From the NCBI GenBank assembly GCA_964558235.1, contig CAZLCK010000001.1, forward strand, positions 15,970 through 79,969: a stretch of 64,000 nt of DNA. The letters run 5' to 3'. The translations under genes and the position numbers were made by a program. How positions within the stretch are numbered: position 1 is the stretch's first letter; each line of letters starts with the position of its first letter. The notes beneath the pieces were generated by a model. That model was given only the letters and a program-made list of their open reading frames with translations. It searched no databases and was not told where the DNA came from. The stretch comes from CAZLCK01 sp964558235. Lineage in GTDB: Bacteria > Actinomycetota > Coriobacteriia > Coriobacteriales > CADBOM01. Shown here piece by piece: positions 16,740 to 25,756 of the stretch.

Positions 16740-17708
16740 ATGAAAGAGATCGGGATTATGGAAGTGGGTGGCTTCAGAGTAGGCCATGCTCAAGATGAAG
16801 AGGCTGGAACTGGCTGCACGGTGCTTCTTTGCGATGATATGAGCCCTGCTGGATTGGATATCCGAGGCGGAGGACCAGCATCTCGAGAATCGCAAATCCT
16901 ATCTCCAACAGCTCACGCTAACTCCATCAATGGAATATTACTTTCAGGCGGAAGTGCCTTTGGTTTGGATGCTGCTGGCGGTGTCCAGCGCTATTTAGAA
17001 GAACGTGGGATTGGCTATGATGTGGGAGTAACCAAAGTTCCACTAATCTGTCAGTCCTGCCTTTTTGATTTGGGCGTTGGGAGAGCAGATATACGCCCAG
17101 ATGGAGAGATGGCCTATCGAGCCTGTGAAAATGCCAGCTACGATCCTCCCGCACAAGGCTGTATAGGAGTAGGAACGGGATGTTCTGTAGGCAAATATAG
17201 AGGAATGGATCGGGCTATGAAATCGGGATTTGGCACCTATGCCGTCCAGAATGGATCTATAAAGGTGGGAGCTTTAGTAGCAGTCAACGCATTGGGCGAT
17301 ATCTACGACGAAGCAGTTCAAATAGCCGGGCTGCGAAGTGATGAAGGCAGCGAGCTGGTAAGCACCTTAAGCGAAATGTTTCACGATGTTAGTATTGCTG
17401 AGAATCTATTTACTGGAAATACTACTTTAGGCATTGTGGTCACTAATGCCTTGTTAAACAAGACTCAACTTACGAAGGTAGCAGCCATGGCTCATAATGG
17501 ATATGCCAGAGCTATCCGTCCGGTCCACACCGATGCAGATGGAGATAGCATTTATGCGCTTAGCACCGGCGGTATATCTGGAAATGTGAATGTAATAGGA
17601 GAACTAGCAGCTTTGAGCATGGAGCGAGCTATTGTCCGCGCTGTTCGTGCAGCAAAGAGCGCTTACGGCCTACCAGATTGTTCATCGTTATCAAAAATGG
17701 CGAACTGA
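16740..17708 (+). CDS. P1/S58-family aminopeptidase (DmpA/NylC-like)
   Basis: N-terminal-nucleophile hydrolase of peptidase family S58, 322 residues. These proteins self-cleave and act as D-/beta-aminopeptidases or amidases. Family features: VGHAQDEEAGTGCTV near the start, the GGPASRE loop, LSGGSAFGLDAAGGV (69-82), GTGCSVGK, and ENLFTGNTTLGIVVTNA, where the expected self-cleavage site is Asn227-Thr228 with Thr228 as nucleophile. Start ATG 16740 with AAGGAG about ten bases upstream. It has its own terminators on both sides, so it is probably a single transcription unit. The substrate is unknown. Confidence 0.9.
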   Translation: MKEIGIMEVGGFRVGHAQDEEAGTGCTVLLCDDMSPAGLDIRGGGPASRESQILSPTAHANSINGILLSGGSAFGLDAAGGVQRYLEERGIGYDVGVTKVPLICQSCLFDLGVGRADIRPDGEMAYRACENASYDPPAQGCIGVGTGCSVGKYRGMDRAMKSGFGTYAVQNGSIKVGALVAVNALGDIYDEAVQIAGLRSDEGSELVSTLSEMFHDVSIAENLFTGNTTLGIVVTNALLNKTQLTKVAAMAHNGYARAIRPVHTDADGDSIYALSTGGISGNVNVIGELAALSMERAIVRAVRAAKSAYGLPDCSSLSKMAN

Positions 17709-17727
17709 ACCCACGAAAAATACAAAC

Positions 17728-17762
17728 AATTGCCCCGCAGACAGATCTGCAGGGCAATTTTA
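17728..17762. terminator. Bidirectional terminator
   Basis: Arms AATTGCCC-GCAGA and TCTGC-GGGCAATT with one opposed mismatch each side, flanked by T-rich sequence. It ends the peptidase gene and also lies just downstream of the minus-strand partial gene ending at 17788. Confidence 0.8.
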
Positions 17763-17787
17763 CTTAGCTTTACCATCTAAAGGGTTG

Positions 17788-17873
17788 TTAACTGATGCGT
17801 TTTAGAGGCCTTAGCTGCACTAAAATCTCATCATCCAGATCTACATGCCAAACTTGCGCTTCAAACTCGCGCT
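17788..17873 (-). CDS. C-terminal fragment of an unidentified protein, cut by the gap
   Basis: On the minus strand the sequence next to the gap reads in one open frame as REFEAQVWHVDLDDEI then LVQLRPLKRIS and a TAA stop at 17788-17790. It looks like the natural end of a protein: mixed charged and hydrophobic residues, with a terminator 30 bases downstream. It would lie directly downstream of the OYE gene at 17983-19947 on the same strand, possibly in its operon. Family not recognised; most of the gene is hidden in the gap. Confidence 0.5.
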
Positions 17874-17973
17874 NNNNNNNNNNNNNNNNNNNNNNNNNNN
17901 NNNNNNNNNNNNNNNNNNNNNNNNNNNNNNNNNNNNNNNNNNNNNNNNNNNNNNNNNNNNNNNNNNNNNNNNN
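17874..17973. other. Assembly gap of 100 N
   Basis: Exactly 100 N of unknown true length, between the end of an OYE gene (stop at 17983) and a partial gene on the same strand. An entire gene could be missing. Confidence 0.97.
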
Positions 17974-17982
17974 CCTCAGTCT

Positions 17983-19947
17983 TTAAAGCTCACGGCATAG
18001 CCAATAAGCATTATTGATCGCATCTCCAACAACGCCAACCTTGTCAGCATCTCCAACGACATAGGTCTCAGGAACGATATCCTTCATCTCCTCGATCCAT
18101 GCCTTATTTGGTTTAATTCCAAATGCTGTAACCGCTGTATCAGCAGGCAAAGTCTCGATAGTGCCGTCCTTATGTTTAATCACAACACCGTCAGACTTAA
18201 ATTCCTGAACCTGAGCCTCGCCTATGCACTTAACGTTGTAATTTGCAAGATTCTTTGTAATCTCATAGCGATTCATCTCATCGAAGTCTTTATAGAAATC
18301 TTCAACAGGAATCATATCTACAAGCGTTACTTCCTTGCCTTCCATGCCAAGGCTAATAGCACACTCAGCGCCAGAGAGTCCTCCTCCACAGACAACAACT
18401 CTCTGTCCTGTCTCGGCTTCCCCACGATCAACGTCAACGACAGTCACAACGTTAGATCCATCAATTCCTGGAATCGGAGGGGTGATCAACTCAGCACCAA
18501 CTGCCAAGATAACAACATCTGGATCCTCAGCACGGATCGTATCTGCTGTAACTTCTTGGCCTAAAACAATACGAGCGCCACAATTGAGAGTCTGACGAAT
18601 CTGCCAATCGAGATAGCGTCTGAATCCATCCTTATAGACAAGAGCAGAGGCCTCAACAAGACGTCCACCAAGCCTTGGTAGCTTATCGTACAAAACGACT
18701 TCAAAGCCGCGCTCCATCAAGATGTTTGCAGCTTCCATACCAGCTGGTCCTCCACCAACGACCATAACTTTACGAGCATATGTAATAGGTGTTAGTTGAG
18801 TTCCACGGTACTCCCAACCACAAGTTGGGTTAACAGCGCATCCTTCCACATGTCCACCACTAGGTGCACAGCGCAAGCAATACAGACAACGCAAGCATGG
18901 GCGAATATCATCTTCACGACCCTGCTCACCCTTAACAACATATCTTTCATCGGCCATAAGAGCCTTAGCCATAGCGACGACATCTGCCTTACCAGTTGCG
19001 ATGATCTCCTCAGCCTGCTCAAGTGTGGAAATACCACCACAAACCGAGATCGACAGATCAGGGCAAGCCTCTTTAAACATTGCAGAGTATTCAACATTGC
19101 AACACGGACTAATATAATAGCCAGGCATATTAACTGCCCATGCTTCTTTATCGAATAGAGTACCAGCCGAAACCACAACCTGATCGATATAAGGCTCGGC
19201 CAGCTTCAAAAATTCAATACGCTCCTTAACTCCAGTAGAACCTGGCAAATACTCATTGCCTTGGAAGCGAATCTCGATAGGAATATCCCCATCGGTCACT
19301 TCACGAGCAGCACGCAAAACCTCAAGCGGGAACTTAAAGCGATTCTCAGGAGTTCCACCATACTCATCGGTACGATGATTAAAGTATGTAGAAAGAAATG
19401 CTGAGAAGAGATTTCCATGAGCCATATGGATCATGACCATATCAAAGTTTGCCTTCTTGCAGCGAATGATCGCCTTCTGCAAGTTGTCAATAACCTCATC
19501 CATCTGATCGCGATTGATCTCTTCAAACTTCTCAGGATCGGCACACCATCCATCGATCAAAGAGGGAACCCAGGCCTTTTTGCCATCCTCTAACAAATCT
19601 CCTGCCCACTGTCCTGCATGTGTTAGCTCAGCAGAGAAATTGCAATTAAGTCTATGCATCTCGCGAGTAACCATGGTTAGTCCATGAATGTCCTCATCTT
19701 TTGTGACCGACATACATGCAAAGAAATCACGTGCACGATCAAAGTCGATAGGTGTTGACCCAACAGTTACCAAAGCTGCACCAGTTAGAGCTTGCGCACG
19801 ATAAAACTCAAAGAGCTCATTAGTTACATCTCCCGAAACATAACCTGCATGATTGGTAACAATTGGTGAAAATTGAATACGATTTTTCATGTGCATACTG
19901 CCCACATCCCAAGGCTGATAGACATGCGGGAAATTGTTAAGTGCCAT
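17983..19947 (-). CDS. OYE-family flavin/Fe-S oxidoreductase (pair B, copy 1)
   Basis: Enoate reductase of 654 residues, a different subgroup from pair A. The FMN barrel begins NFPHVYQPWDVGSMHMKNRI; HMAH (174-177) is followed by GN instead of the usual GY. The Fe-S region is Cys-rich: C351, C354, C357, an extra C360, and C370. The FAD motif is VGGGPAGMEAA (about 397-407) and the NAD motif GGGLSGAECA (about 521-530). Start ATG 19947 is chosen because GAGGGGAGAG lies just upstream; a start 45 bases earlier lacks a site. Upstream are an ACAGATCTGT palindrome and AATGCG/CGCATT inverted arms (about 20028-20050). Its paralogue is at 26557. Confidence 0.92.
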   Translation of the reverse strand: MALNNFPHVYQPWDVGSMHMKNRIQFSPIVTNHAGYVSGDVTNELFEFYRAQALTGAALVTVGSTPIDFDRARDFFACMSVTKDEDIHGLTMVTREMHRLNCNFSAELTHAGQWAGDLLEDGKKAWVPSLIDGWCADPEKFEEINRDQMDEVIDNLQKAIIRCKKANFDMVMIHMAHGNLFSAFLSTYFNHRTDEYGGTPENRFKFPLEVLRAAREVTDGDIPIEIRFQGNEYLPGSTGVKERIEFLKLAEPYIDQVVVSAGTLFDKEAWAVNMPGYYISPCCNVEYSAMFKEACPDLSISVCGGISTLEQAEEIIATGKADVVAMAKALMADERYVVKGEQGREDDIRPCLRCLYCLRCAPSGGHVEGCAVNPTCGWEYRGTQLTPITYARKVMVVGGGPAGMEAANILMERGFEVVLYDKLPRLGGRLVEASALVYKDGFRRYLDWQIRQTLNCGARIVLGQEVTADTIRAEDPDVVILAVGAELITPPIPGIDGSNVVTVVDVDRGEAETGQRVVVCGGGLSGAECAISLGMEGKEVTLVDMIPVEDFYKDFDEMNRYEITKNLANYNVKCIGEAQVQEFKSDGVVIKHKDGTIETLPADTAVTAFGIKPNKAWIEEMKDIVPETYVVGDADKVGVVGDAINNAYWLCREL

Positions 19948-19996
19948 TAATATCTCTCCCCTCTCTTTTGAGATCTCCCTTGTTGATCTCATTGTT

Positions 19997-20006
19997 ACAG
20001 ATCTGT
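19997..20006. promoter_or_regulatory. ACAGATCTGT palindrome upstream of OYE pair B copy 1
   Basis: Second copy of the perfect 10-bp palindrome also found at 13982, here 50 bases before the start codon. Candidate shared operator. Confidence 0.35.
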
Positions 20007-20093
20007 TTTACAAATTAATGCGTATAATTTGCACGCATTATTGTCGCTACTTTAAATTCTTATGGCTATCTATTCACATGTCAATTATCAATT

Positions 20094-20133
20094 AAAATCC
20101 TCCGCTCATTTTATTAATGAAACGGAGGATTTT
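20094..20133 (-). terminator. Terminator of the feo operon
   Basis: Arms AAAATCCTCCG (20094-20104) and CGGAGGATTTT (20123-20133), 11 bp, followed on the minus strand by TTTTAATTG. It lies 45 bases after the last gene of the feoA-feoA-feoB operon. Confidence 0.85.
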
Positions 20134-20177
20134 ACATTTAGCTTAATAGAATATTGGACAAAATTTACCGGTTTTTA

Positions 20178-20369
20178 TCAGCTATTGTTTTTGTTCTCAA
20201 GATGTATGTCATGAATGTGATGTGTATGCGATGAACACCCATTGCAGCCTTCAGGACAGCTAGAACATGTCGATCCACTTTTATGCTTCTTATAAAGATA
20301 CCTAACAATCAACGCCACGATAACTATCAGTATTATGACTACTACAATTGTTCCTGGTGACACTGGCAT
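20178..20369 (-). CDS. FeoB-associated Cys-rich membrane protein
   Basis: Small 63-residue protein: one N-terminal membrane segment (about 7-26, IVVVIILIVIVALIVRYLY), a short basic stretch, then a Cys/His-rich tail (CSSCPEGCNGCSSHTHHIHD) likely to bind metal in the cytoplasm. Small proteins of this build are regularly found directly after feoB and are thought to assist ferrous iron transport. Here it follows feoB by 32 bases on the same strand, with GGAAAG upstream of its ATG. Confidence 0.88.
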   Translation of the reverse strand: MPVSPGTIVVVIILIVIVALIVRYLYKKHKSGSTCSSCPEGCNGCSSHTHHIHDIHLENKNNS

Positions 20370-20401
20370 CTAAATCACTTACTTTCCATTACCTGATGAA
20401 C

Positions 20402-22843
20402 TTAAACCTCTAGAGCTGGCTTATTAGCTACTCCCTTTGCCTTTTTCTTAGCTGGATTTGGCCTAAAGAGCATGTACAAGAATCCAATTGCAAGAACTAT
20501 CGCAATTATTGTCCAAATTCCAAATGGAGCTTCTCCAGTAATAAGTCCGCCAATCTGGAAGATCCAAAGCGAGACCACATAAGCGAGTCCACATTCATAT
20601 CCAATTGCTGCCCAGAACCACTTTCTATTGTTCATCTCACGTTTAATAGTTCCCATTGCAGCAAAGCATGGTGCGCAAAGTAGGTTAAATGCAAGCATTG
20701 AATAGGCAACAAGTGGAGTAAATGCTGCTTGAACGTTTGCATACCAACCGGTATCTCCTGCATAGAGAACTCCAAATGTTGATACGAAGTTTTCCTTAGC
20801 AATAAGTCCTGTAATGGTAGCTGCGGTTGGCTGCCATTCACCCCAACCAAGTGGAGCAAAGATCCATGCAATGCCACTACCGATAATAGCCAAGATGGAA
20901 TTGTTTTGGTCACCGACTGCTGTAAAGACTCCATCTTCCCAACCATATCCGGAGATAAACCAGACAATGATAGTTGCTAGCAAGATGATAGTTCCAGCTT
21001 TCTTGATAAATGACCAACCACGCTCCCACATGCTGCGCAAAACAGAACCGACTGTTGGTAGGTGATAAGCTGGAAGTTCCATGATAAATGGAGTGGTTTC
21101 ACCAGCGAAAAATCTAGTCTTCTTTAGAAGGATACCGGAGCAAATAATTGCCACAATTCCAAGGAAGTAGGCACTTGGAGCAACCCACCATGCACCACCA
21201 AAGATTGCACCAGCAAATAGAGCAATGATAGGTAGCTTGGCTCCGCATGGGATAAAGGTTGTGGTCATAACTGTCATACGACGGTCATTTTGATTTTCAA
21301 TAGTACGAGATGCCATAACTCCTGGAACTCCGCATCCTGTACCGATCAAAATCGGGATAAACGATTTTCCAGAAAGTCCAAATTTGGAGAAAATCCTATC
21401 GAGGATAAATGCGATACGAGACATATATCCACAGTACTCGAGAATTGCGAGCAGCAAGAAGAGGATTAGCATCTGTGGCACGAAGCCCAAAACGGCACCG
21501 ACACCAGCGATGATACCATTGACAATTAGGTCAACGACCCAATCGGCTGCATCAATTGCATTGAGCGCTTCCTCGACCAAAACAGGGATACCAGGAACCC
21601 AGACTCCATACTCAGTTGGATCTGGCTCGCTGACAGTCAACGCCTCTTCATAGGCAGCTAGGTCAACTTCTACAATCTCATTTTCACCTGTCTCATCATC
21701 GTAGGCATCATAGTAGGCTACAAGATCAACCGCTGCGGCCTCTTCAGCAAAGTTTGCAGATTCAACATCTAGTCCAGCACTCTCTGCAGCTGCTGTATAT
21801 GCATCTATTGCAGTTGTTGCATCCTCAAATTCACCTGCAACCTCGTCATACTCATCGCCGCCACCAGCAATAAACCATCCATCGCCAAACACGCCATCAT
21901 TGGCCCAATCGGTCGCAACGGTTCCAACGGTGGTAACAGAGATATAGTAGACCAAGAACATGACCACTACGAAGATAGGAAGTGCTGCCCACCTATTTGT
22001 AACAACTCGGTCGATCTTATCCGATGTTGACATAGTCCTCTTTGGATTGCGCGTGTAACAATGGCCAATAATCGAATCGATGTATTCATATCTTCCATTT
22101 GCAATGATCGACTCTGAATCATCGTCGTGATCTTGCTCAACTTTTGAAATTGCATTTTCAAAGCGAGATTGCAAAGCGCCAGCATCAACACCTTCAGGAA
22201 GTTGCTCGGCTAACTTTTCATCGCGCTCAAAAACTTTAACCGCAAAGTAGCGCTTAAAATCTGGGTCGATCTCCTCAGGAAGCTTTGATTCGATGTCGTT
22301 GATAACATCTTCTACCTCGGCTTCAAACTTATGAGGAACGGTAGCTTTAGCCCCCGATGCAACAGCTGCCTTAAGCTGATCAACAAGTTCATCTATTCCA
22401 GTGTTTTTAAGAGCAGAGATCCCAACTACTGGACATCCCAATTCCTCGGAGAGTTTATCGAGATTGATTTCGTCCTTGTTCTTCTTAACGATATCAACCA
22501 TGTTAACGGCGACAACAACTGGAACGCCCATCTCTAAGACCTGAGTAGTCAAGTATAGGTTACGTTCGAGTTGAGTTCCGTCAACAATATTCAAAATTGC
22601 ACTTGGCTTTTCTTGAAGCACATAGTTTCTAGCAATTACTTCTTCAAGCGTATAAGGGGAAAGTGAATAGATACCTGGAAGGTCAGTGATAACAATATCA
22701 CTTGCGCCCTTGAGCTTTCCTTCTTTCTTTTCAACAGTTACTCCCGGCCAGTTACCAATACGCTGATTTGAGCCGGTGAGTTTGTTGAACAATGTCGTCT
22801 TGCCGCAATTAGGATTGCCGACAAGAGCTATGTTGTTCGACAT
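20402..22843 (-). CDS. feoB: Ferrous iron transporter FeoB
   Basis: Inner-membrane Fe(II) transporter with an N-terminal GTPase, 813 residues. GTPase motifs: G1 GNPNCGKT (9-16), G3 DLPG (54-57), G4 NMVD (114-117), then a helical spacer to about 270. The membrane part includes gate motifs typical of FeoB (GCGVPGVMASRTI, FIPCGAKLPI). An unusual acidic, Ala-rich insert of about 90 residues (327-415) lies between the first and second membrane segments, probably outside the cell. Expressed from two upstream feoA genes; AAAGGAAA precedes the ATG. Confidence 0.97.
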   Translation of the reverse strand: MSNNIALVGNPNCGKTTLFNKLTGSNQRIGNWPGVTVEKKEGKLKGASDIVITDLPGIYSLSPYTLEEVIARNYVLQEKPSAILNIVDGTQLERNLYLTTQVLEMGVPVVVAVNMVDIVKKNKDEINLDKLSEELGCPVVGISALKNTGIDELVDQLKAAVASGAKATVPHKFEAEVEDVINDIESKLPEEIDPDFKRYFAVKVFERDEKLAEQLPEGVDAGALQSRFENAISKVEQDHDDDSESIIANGRYEYIDSIIGHCYTRNPKRTMSTSDKIDRVVTNRWAALPIFVVVMFLVYYISVTTVGTVATDWANDGVFGDGWFIAGGGDEYDEVAGEFEDATTAIDAYTAAAESAGLDVESANFAEEAAAVDLVAYYDAYDDETGENEIVEVDLAAYEEALTVSEPDPTEYGVWVPGIPVLVEEALNAIDAADWVVDLIVNGIIAGVGAVLGFVPQMLILFLLLAILEYCGYMSRIAFILDRIFSKFGLSGKSFIPILIGTGCGVPGVMASRTIENQNDRRMTVMTTTFIPCGAKLPIIALFAGAIFGGAWWVAPSAYFLGIVAIICSGILLKKTRFFAGETTPFIMELPAYHLPTVGSVLRSMWERGWSFIKKAGTIILLATIIVWFISGYGWEDGVFTAVGDQNNSILAIIGSGIAWIFAPLGWGEWQPTAATITGLIAKENFVSTFGVLYAGDTGWYANVQAAFTPLVAYSMLAFNLLCAPCFAAMGTIKREMNNRKWFWAAIGYECGLAYVVSLWIFQIGGLITGEAPFGIWTIIAIVLAIGFLYMLFRPNPAKKKAKGVANKPALEV

Positions 22844-23024
22844 CTAAGGGTTTCCTTTCTTGCTTGCATATTATTAGCCTTACTTTGAGATCACATCTGC
22901 AATCTCTTTAACTCAACAAATCTAGACTTATATCTCTTAGATTGTTAGTTATATCTAACTGCAGATCCAAAAAATAGACTCTCCACGGAGCCCGAAAATC
23001 AAAAAAGTAATTATTCGAAAATAA

Positions 23025-23249
23025 TCATTCAACCTCTACCATTTCAGCATCTTCTTTACGCAGAGATAGCTCATAACCGCGCACAGTAACCTCAACTGGG
23101 TCTCCTAAAGGAGCGACTTTACGGATGAAGATAGCAGAACCCTTGGTTATCCCCATATCCATAATTCGCCTCTTGACAGCACCCGAACCGTTAAGCTTAA
23201 CAACAGTTACCGTTTCACCTTTTTTGGTCTCTCTAAGCGTTTTGGCCAA
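23025..23249 (-). CDS. feoA: FeoA-domain protein (second copy)
   Basis: SH3-like FeoA protein of 74 residues, a cytoplasmic partner or regulator of FeoB. It has the typical core VKLNGSGAVKRRIMDMGITKGSAI, then VEVTVRGYELSLRKEDAEMVEV. The start is TTG at 23249, supported by AGGGGG six bases upstream. It lies between the other feoA and feoB on the same strand, about 180 bases before feoB. Confidence 0.92.
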   Translation of the reverse strand: MAKTLRETKKGETVTVVKLNGSGAVKRRIMDMGITKGSAIFIRKVAPLGDPVEVTVRGYELSLRKEDAEMVEVE

Positions 23250-23302
23250 CTTATCCCCCTTTCAAAAACCAAAGTATTAAGCATAACTAAACATCAAAAA
23301 AG

Positions 23303-23342
23303 TTTTGGGCAAAATATAACAAAATATAAATTTGTCCCAAAA
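23303..23342 (-). terminator. Inverted repeat between the two feoA genes
   Basis: TTTTGGG-CAAA (from 23303) and TTTGTCCCAAAA (to 23342) are inverted arms with one bulged base; on the minus strand the stem is followed by CTTTTTTG. It could partially terminate transcription between the feoA genes, or serve as a regulatory site. Confidence 0.5.
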
Positions 23343-23353
23343 CCAAATTTAAG

Positions 23354-23563
23354 CTAAACAATAATCGCTTGAGCAAGTTCCAAGCTAAGTGCAATCCTAG
23401 TATTTTTAACGTTTACAATAATATTTTTTCCAGAATGCGACACTACAGTAATAGGCGCGCCCGGAACAAACCCTAAATCCTCAAGATGCGAATGAATCTT
23501 TGGATCAGCTTTGACACGTCTTATATGGTATGTGCCATCTTGTTTAATTTCAGACAAGACCAT
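23354..23563 (-). CDS. feoA: FeoA-domain protein (first copy)
   Basis: A 69-residue FeoA-type SH3-like protein (VKADPKIHSHLEDLGFVPGAPITVVSHSGKNIIV). First gene of the feoA-feoA-feoB-Cys-rich unit. Tandem feoA copies are known in anaerobes. The ATG is at 23563, with AAGGGCG about ten bases upstream. The 297-base divergent spacer to the ABC exporter contains CATGTT/AACATG arms (about 23600-23624), but no recognisable Fur, DtxR or IdeR box. Confidence 0.9.
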   Translation of the reverse strand: MVLSEIKQDGTYHIRRVKADPKIHSHLEDLGFVPGAPITVVSHSGKNIIVNVKNTRIALSLELAQAIIV

Positions 23564-23860
23564 TTCGACATCGCCCTTCCTAGGTGGTTTGCAAAACTCA
23601 TGTTAGATGGGGTAAACAAACATGTCAATACTTATAACAATTTAAAGTTGTTGACGGGTAACATGCACACTTGATATACGGACTAAATATATAAATTACC
23701 AGCTAGAAGCGGACAAATTGAGTTGCAAATGAGTTATCGCTTAACGCATTATTGAAAGAAAATGATTGCTCTAATAATTGCATAGCTAATTACATAATTT
23801 GCCAATATCGAGCTTGCTTAAACACGATAAAATGTACTTCCACCAAATAAGGAGAGCAGC

Positions 23861-25654
23861 TTGAACAAAAAAAGCAAAAACAGATCTGTTGGTATGAAAA
23901 CCATTGGGCATTATTGGAAGGTAACTATGCGCCATAAGCCCATGTTTACACTAGCTCTGCTTTCAACTTTAGGATTTGTATTTTTTCTTTCGTATGCAAA
24001 CCCATTTATTCTGGGGTTGATCATCGATGAGATCTCTTCTGGTGTAGATGTTGCAGCAGATCAGGTCTTTGTAGTATTTGGTCCTTACATTGGCCTTTTG
24101 ATCGGCGTAAATGTAGTTGGACAGACATGTAGTAAGCTTCAAGACTACGCAACTTGGAAGCTTGAAATCGCTGCAGCATATGACCTTGCAACCCAAGCTT
24201 TCGATACTCTTTCGAATCAATCGATGACGTTTCATTCAAATAGATTTGGAGGCTCTTTGGTAAGCCAAACGCAAAAATTTATGAACGCATATACCGTCTT
24301 GATGGAAAATCTCATCTATGCTGTCATTCCGATTGTAAGCTCTGCGATATTTACCGTAGTTATGCTTATTGGTGTAGCTCCCATGTATGTAGCGATACTT
24401 TTGGTATTGATGGCAGCCTACGTTGTAGTTGCATACATGCTTTTCAAACGCGTTTTACCGCTCAATTCTAAAGCGGCAGCTGCTCAAAATATGCTATCTG
24501 GAGAGTTGTCCGATTCAATTACCAATATCTTATCTGTAAAAACTTATGGCAAAGAGGCCTACGAACGTGATCTTTTTGACAAGGCCAACAGAAGCGTTGT
24601 AGCAGCTGATTCAAAACGAATGCGAGCATCTATCATCAGAGGGGCAATTACAAGTGCAATTATCGTATTGATCATGACATTAGTATCGATCTTTATTGCC
24701 GGAGGAAATGCTTGGCTTGGTATTAGTGCCGGTACTTTAGTAATGATGTTTACATATACATATTCGATGACCAACCAGTTCAACCGCATCAGTTTGACCT
24801 TACAACAACTCAATCGCGGTTTAGGCGACGCTCATGATATGACTGAAATCTTAGATGAGCCAAGGTTGGTTGATGATATTGAAGGAGCACCGGATCTCAA
24901 AGTAACCAAAGGAGATATCTCAATTTCCCATCTAGGTTTTTGGTATTTGGATGCTGATGAAAATGACAAGGTCTTCGAGGACTTTTCTTTGGAGATCCCA
25001 GCTGGTCAACGCATTGGTTTAGTTGGAAGGTCTGGATCTGGAAAGACAACGTTAACTAAATTATTGCTTCGTCTGTCTGATGTTCAAGAAGGACAGATAC
25101 TAATAGATGGGCAAGATATTTCTAAAGTAGCCCAAACATCTTTGCGCCATCAAATTGCTTATGTTCCACAAGAACCGCTGCTTTTCCACCGCACAATTTC
25201 TGAAAACATTTCATATGGAAAACCTAAAGCTTCGTTTGAAGAGATAAAGCAGGCTGCAATCGATGCAAACGCTTTAGAATTTATTGAAAAGCTACCGAAA
25301 GGTTTTGAGACTATAACTGGAGAGCGCGGAGTAAAACTCTCTGGTGGACAGCGTCAGCGAATTGCAATTGCGCGAGCAATTTTGGCAAATACTCCAATTT
25401 TGATCTTAGATGAAGCCACAAGCGCACTCGATTCTGAGAGTGAAAAATTAGTGCAAGATGCTCTAGTACGCCTGATGGAAAATCGTACATCTCTAGTCAT
25501 TGCACATAGACTTTCGACTGTGGCAAGTCTAGATAGGATCGTTGTACTCTCTGAAGGCCGCATCGTTGAAGATGGTACTCACAGTGAGCTTTTGGCAGCT
25601 GGCGGTGAGTATAGTCAACTTTGGAAGCGCCAAAGCGGTGGTTTTTTGGAATAA
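23861..25654 (+). CDS. ABC exporter half-transporter (MdlB/LmrA-like)
   Basis: Fused permease-ATPase of 597 residues, acting as a dimer in the membrane to export a lipid, peptide or drug. The first 330 residues hold about six membrane segments. The ATPase has Walker A GRSGSGKTT, Q-loop YVPQEPLLF, signature LSGGQRQR, Walker B ILILDEATSALD and the switch His in IAHRLST. The start is TTG at 23861: AAGGAGAG lies six bases before it, while the in-frame ATG 33 bases later lacks a site. Divergent from feoA; no partner half-transporter is adjacent, so a homodimer is likely. Substrate unknown. Confidence 0.9.
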   Translation: MNKKSKNRSVGMKTIGHYWKVTMRHKPMFTLALLSTLGFVFFLSYANPFILGLIIDEISSGVDVAADQVFVVFGPYIGLLIGVNVVGQTCSKLQDYATWKLEIAAAYDLATQAFDTLSNQSMTFHSNRFGGSLVSQTQKFMNAYTVLMENLIYAVIPIVSSAIFTVVMLIGVAPMYVAILLVLMAAYVVVAYMLFKRVLPLNSKAAAAQNMLSGELSDSITNILSVKTYGKEAYERDLFDKANRSVVAADSKRMRASIIRGAITSAIIVLIMTLVSIFIAGGNAWLGISAGTLVMMFTYTYSMTNQFNRISLTLQQLNRGLGDAHDMTEILDEPRLVDDIEGAPDLKVTKGDISISHLGFWYLDADENDKVFEDFSLEIPAGQRIGLVGRSGSGKTTLTKLLLRLSDVQEGQILIDGQDISKVAQTSLRHQIAYVPQEPLLFHRTISENISYGKPKASFEEIKQAAIDANALEFIEKLPKGFETITGERGVKLSGGQRQRIAIARAILANTPILILDEATSALDSESEKLVQDALVRLMENRTSLVIAHRLSTVASLDRIVVLSEGRIVEDGTHSELLAAGGEYSQLWKRQSGGFLE

Positions 25655-25756
25655 GTAAGTAAGTTTTCATTTGACCCTACACAGATGAAAAAGCAATGCT
25701 AGTATTTCTTTAATGTGTTCAAAATAGTCATTGCTAAACATGAGGAGGGGAAGATA

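Noticed and set aside
17795..17986. Plus-strand open frame across the third gap
   Set aside because: More than half of it is N; the minus strand shows better coding ends on both sides of the gap.
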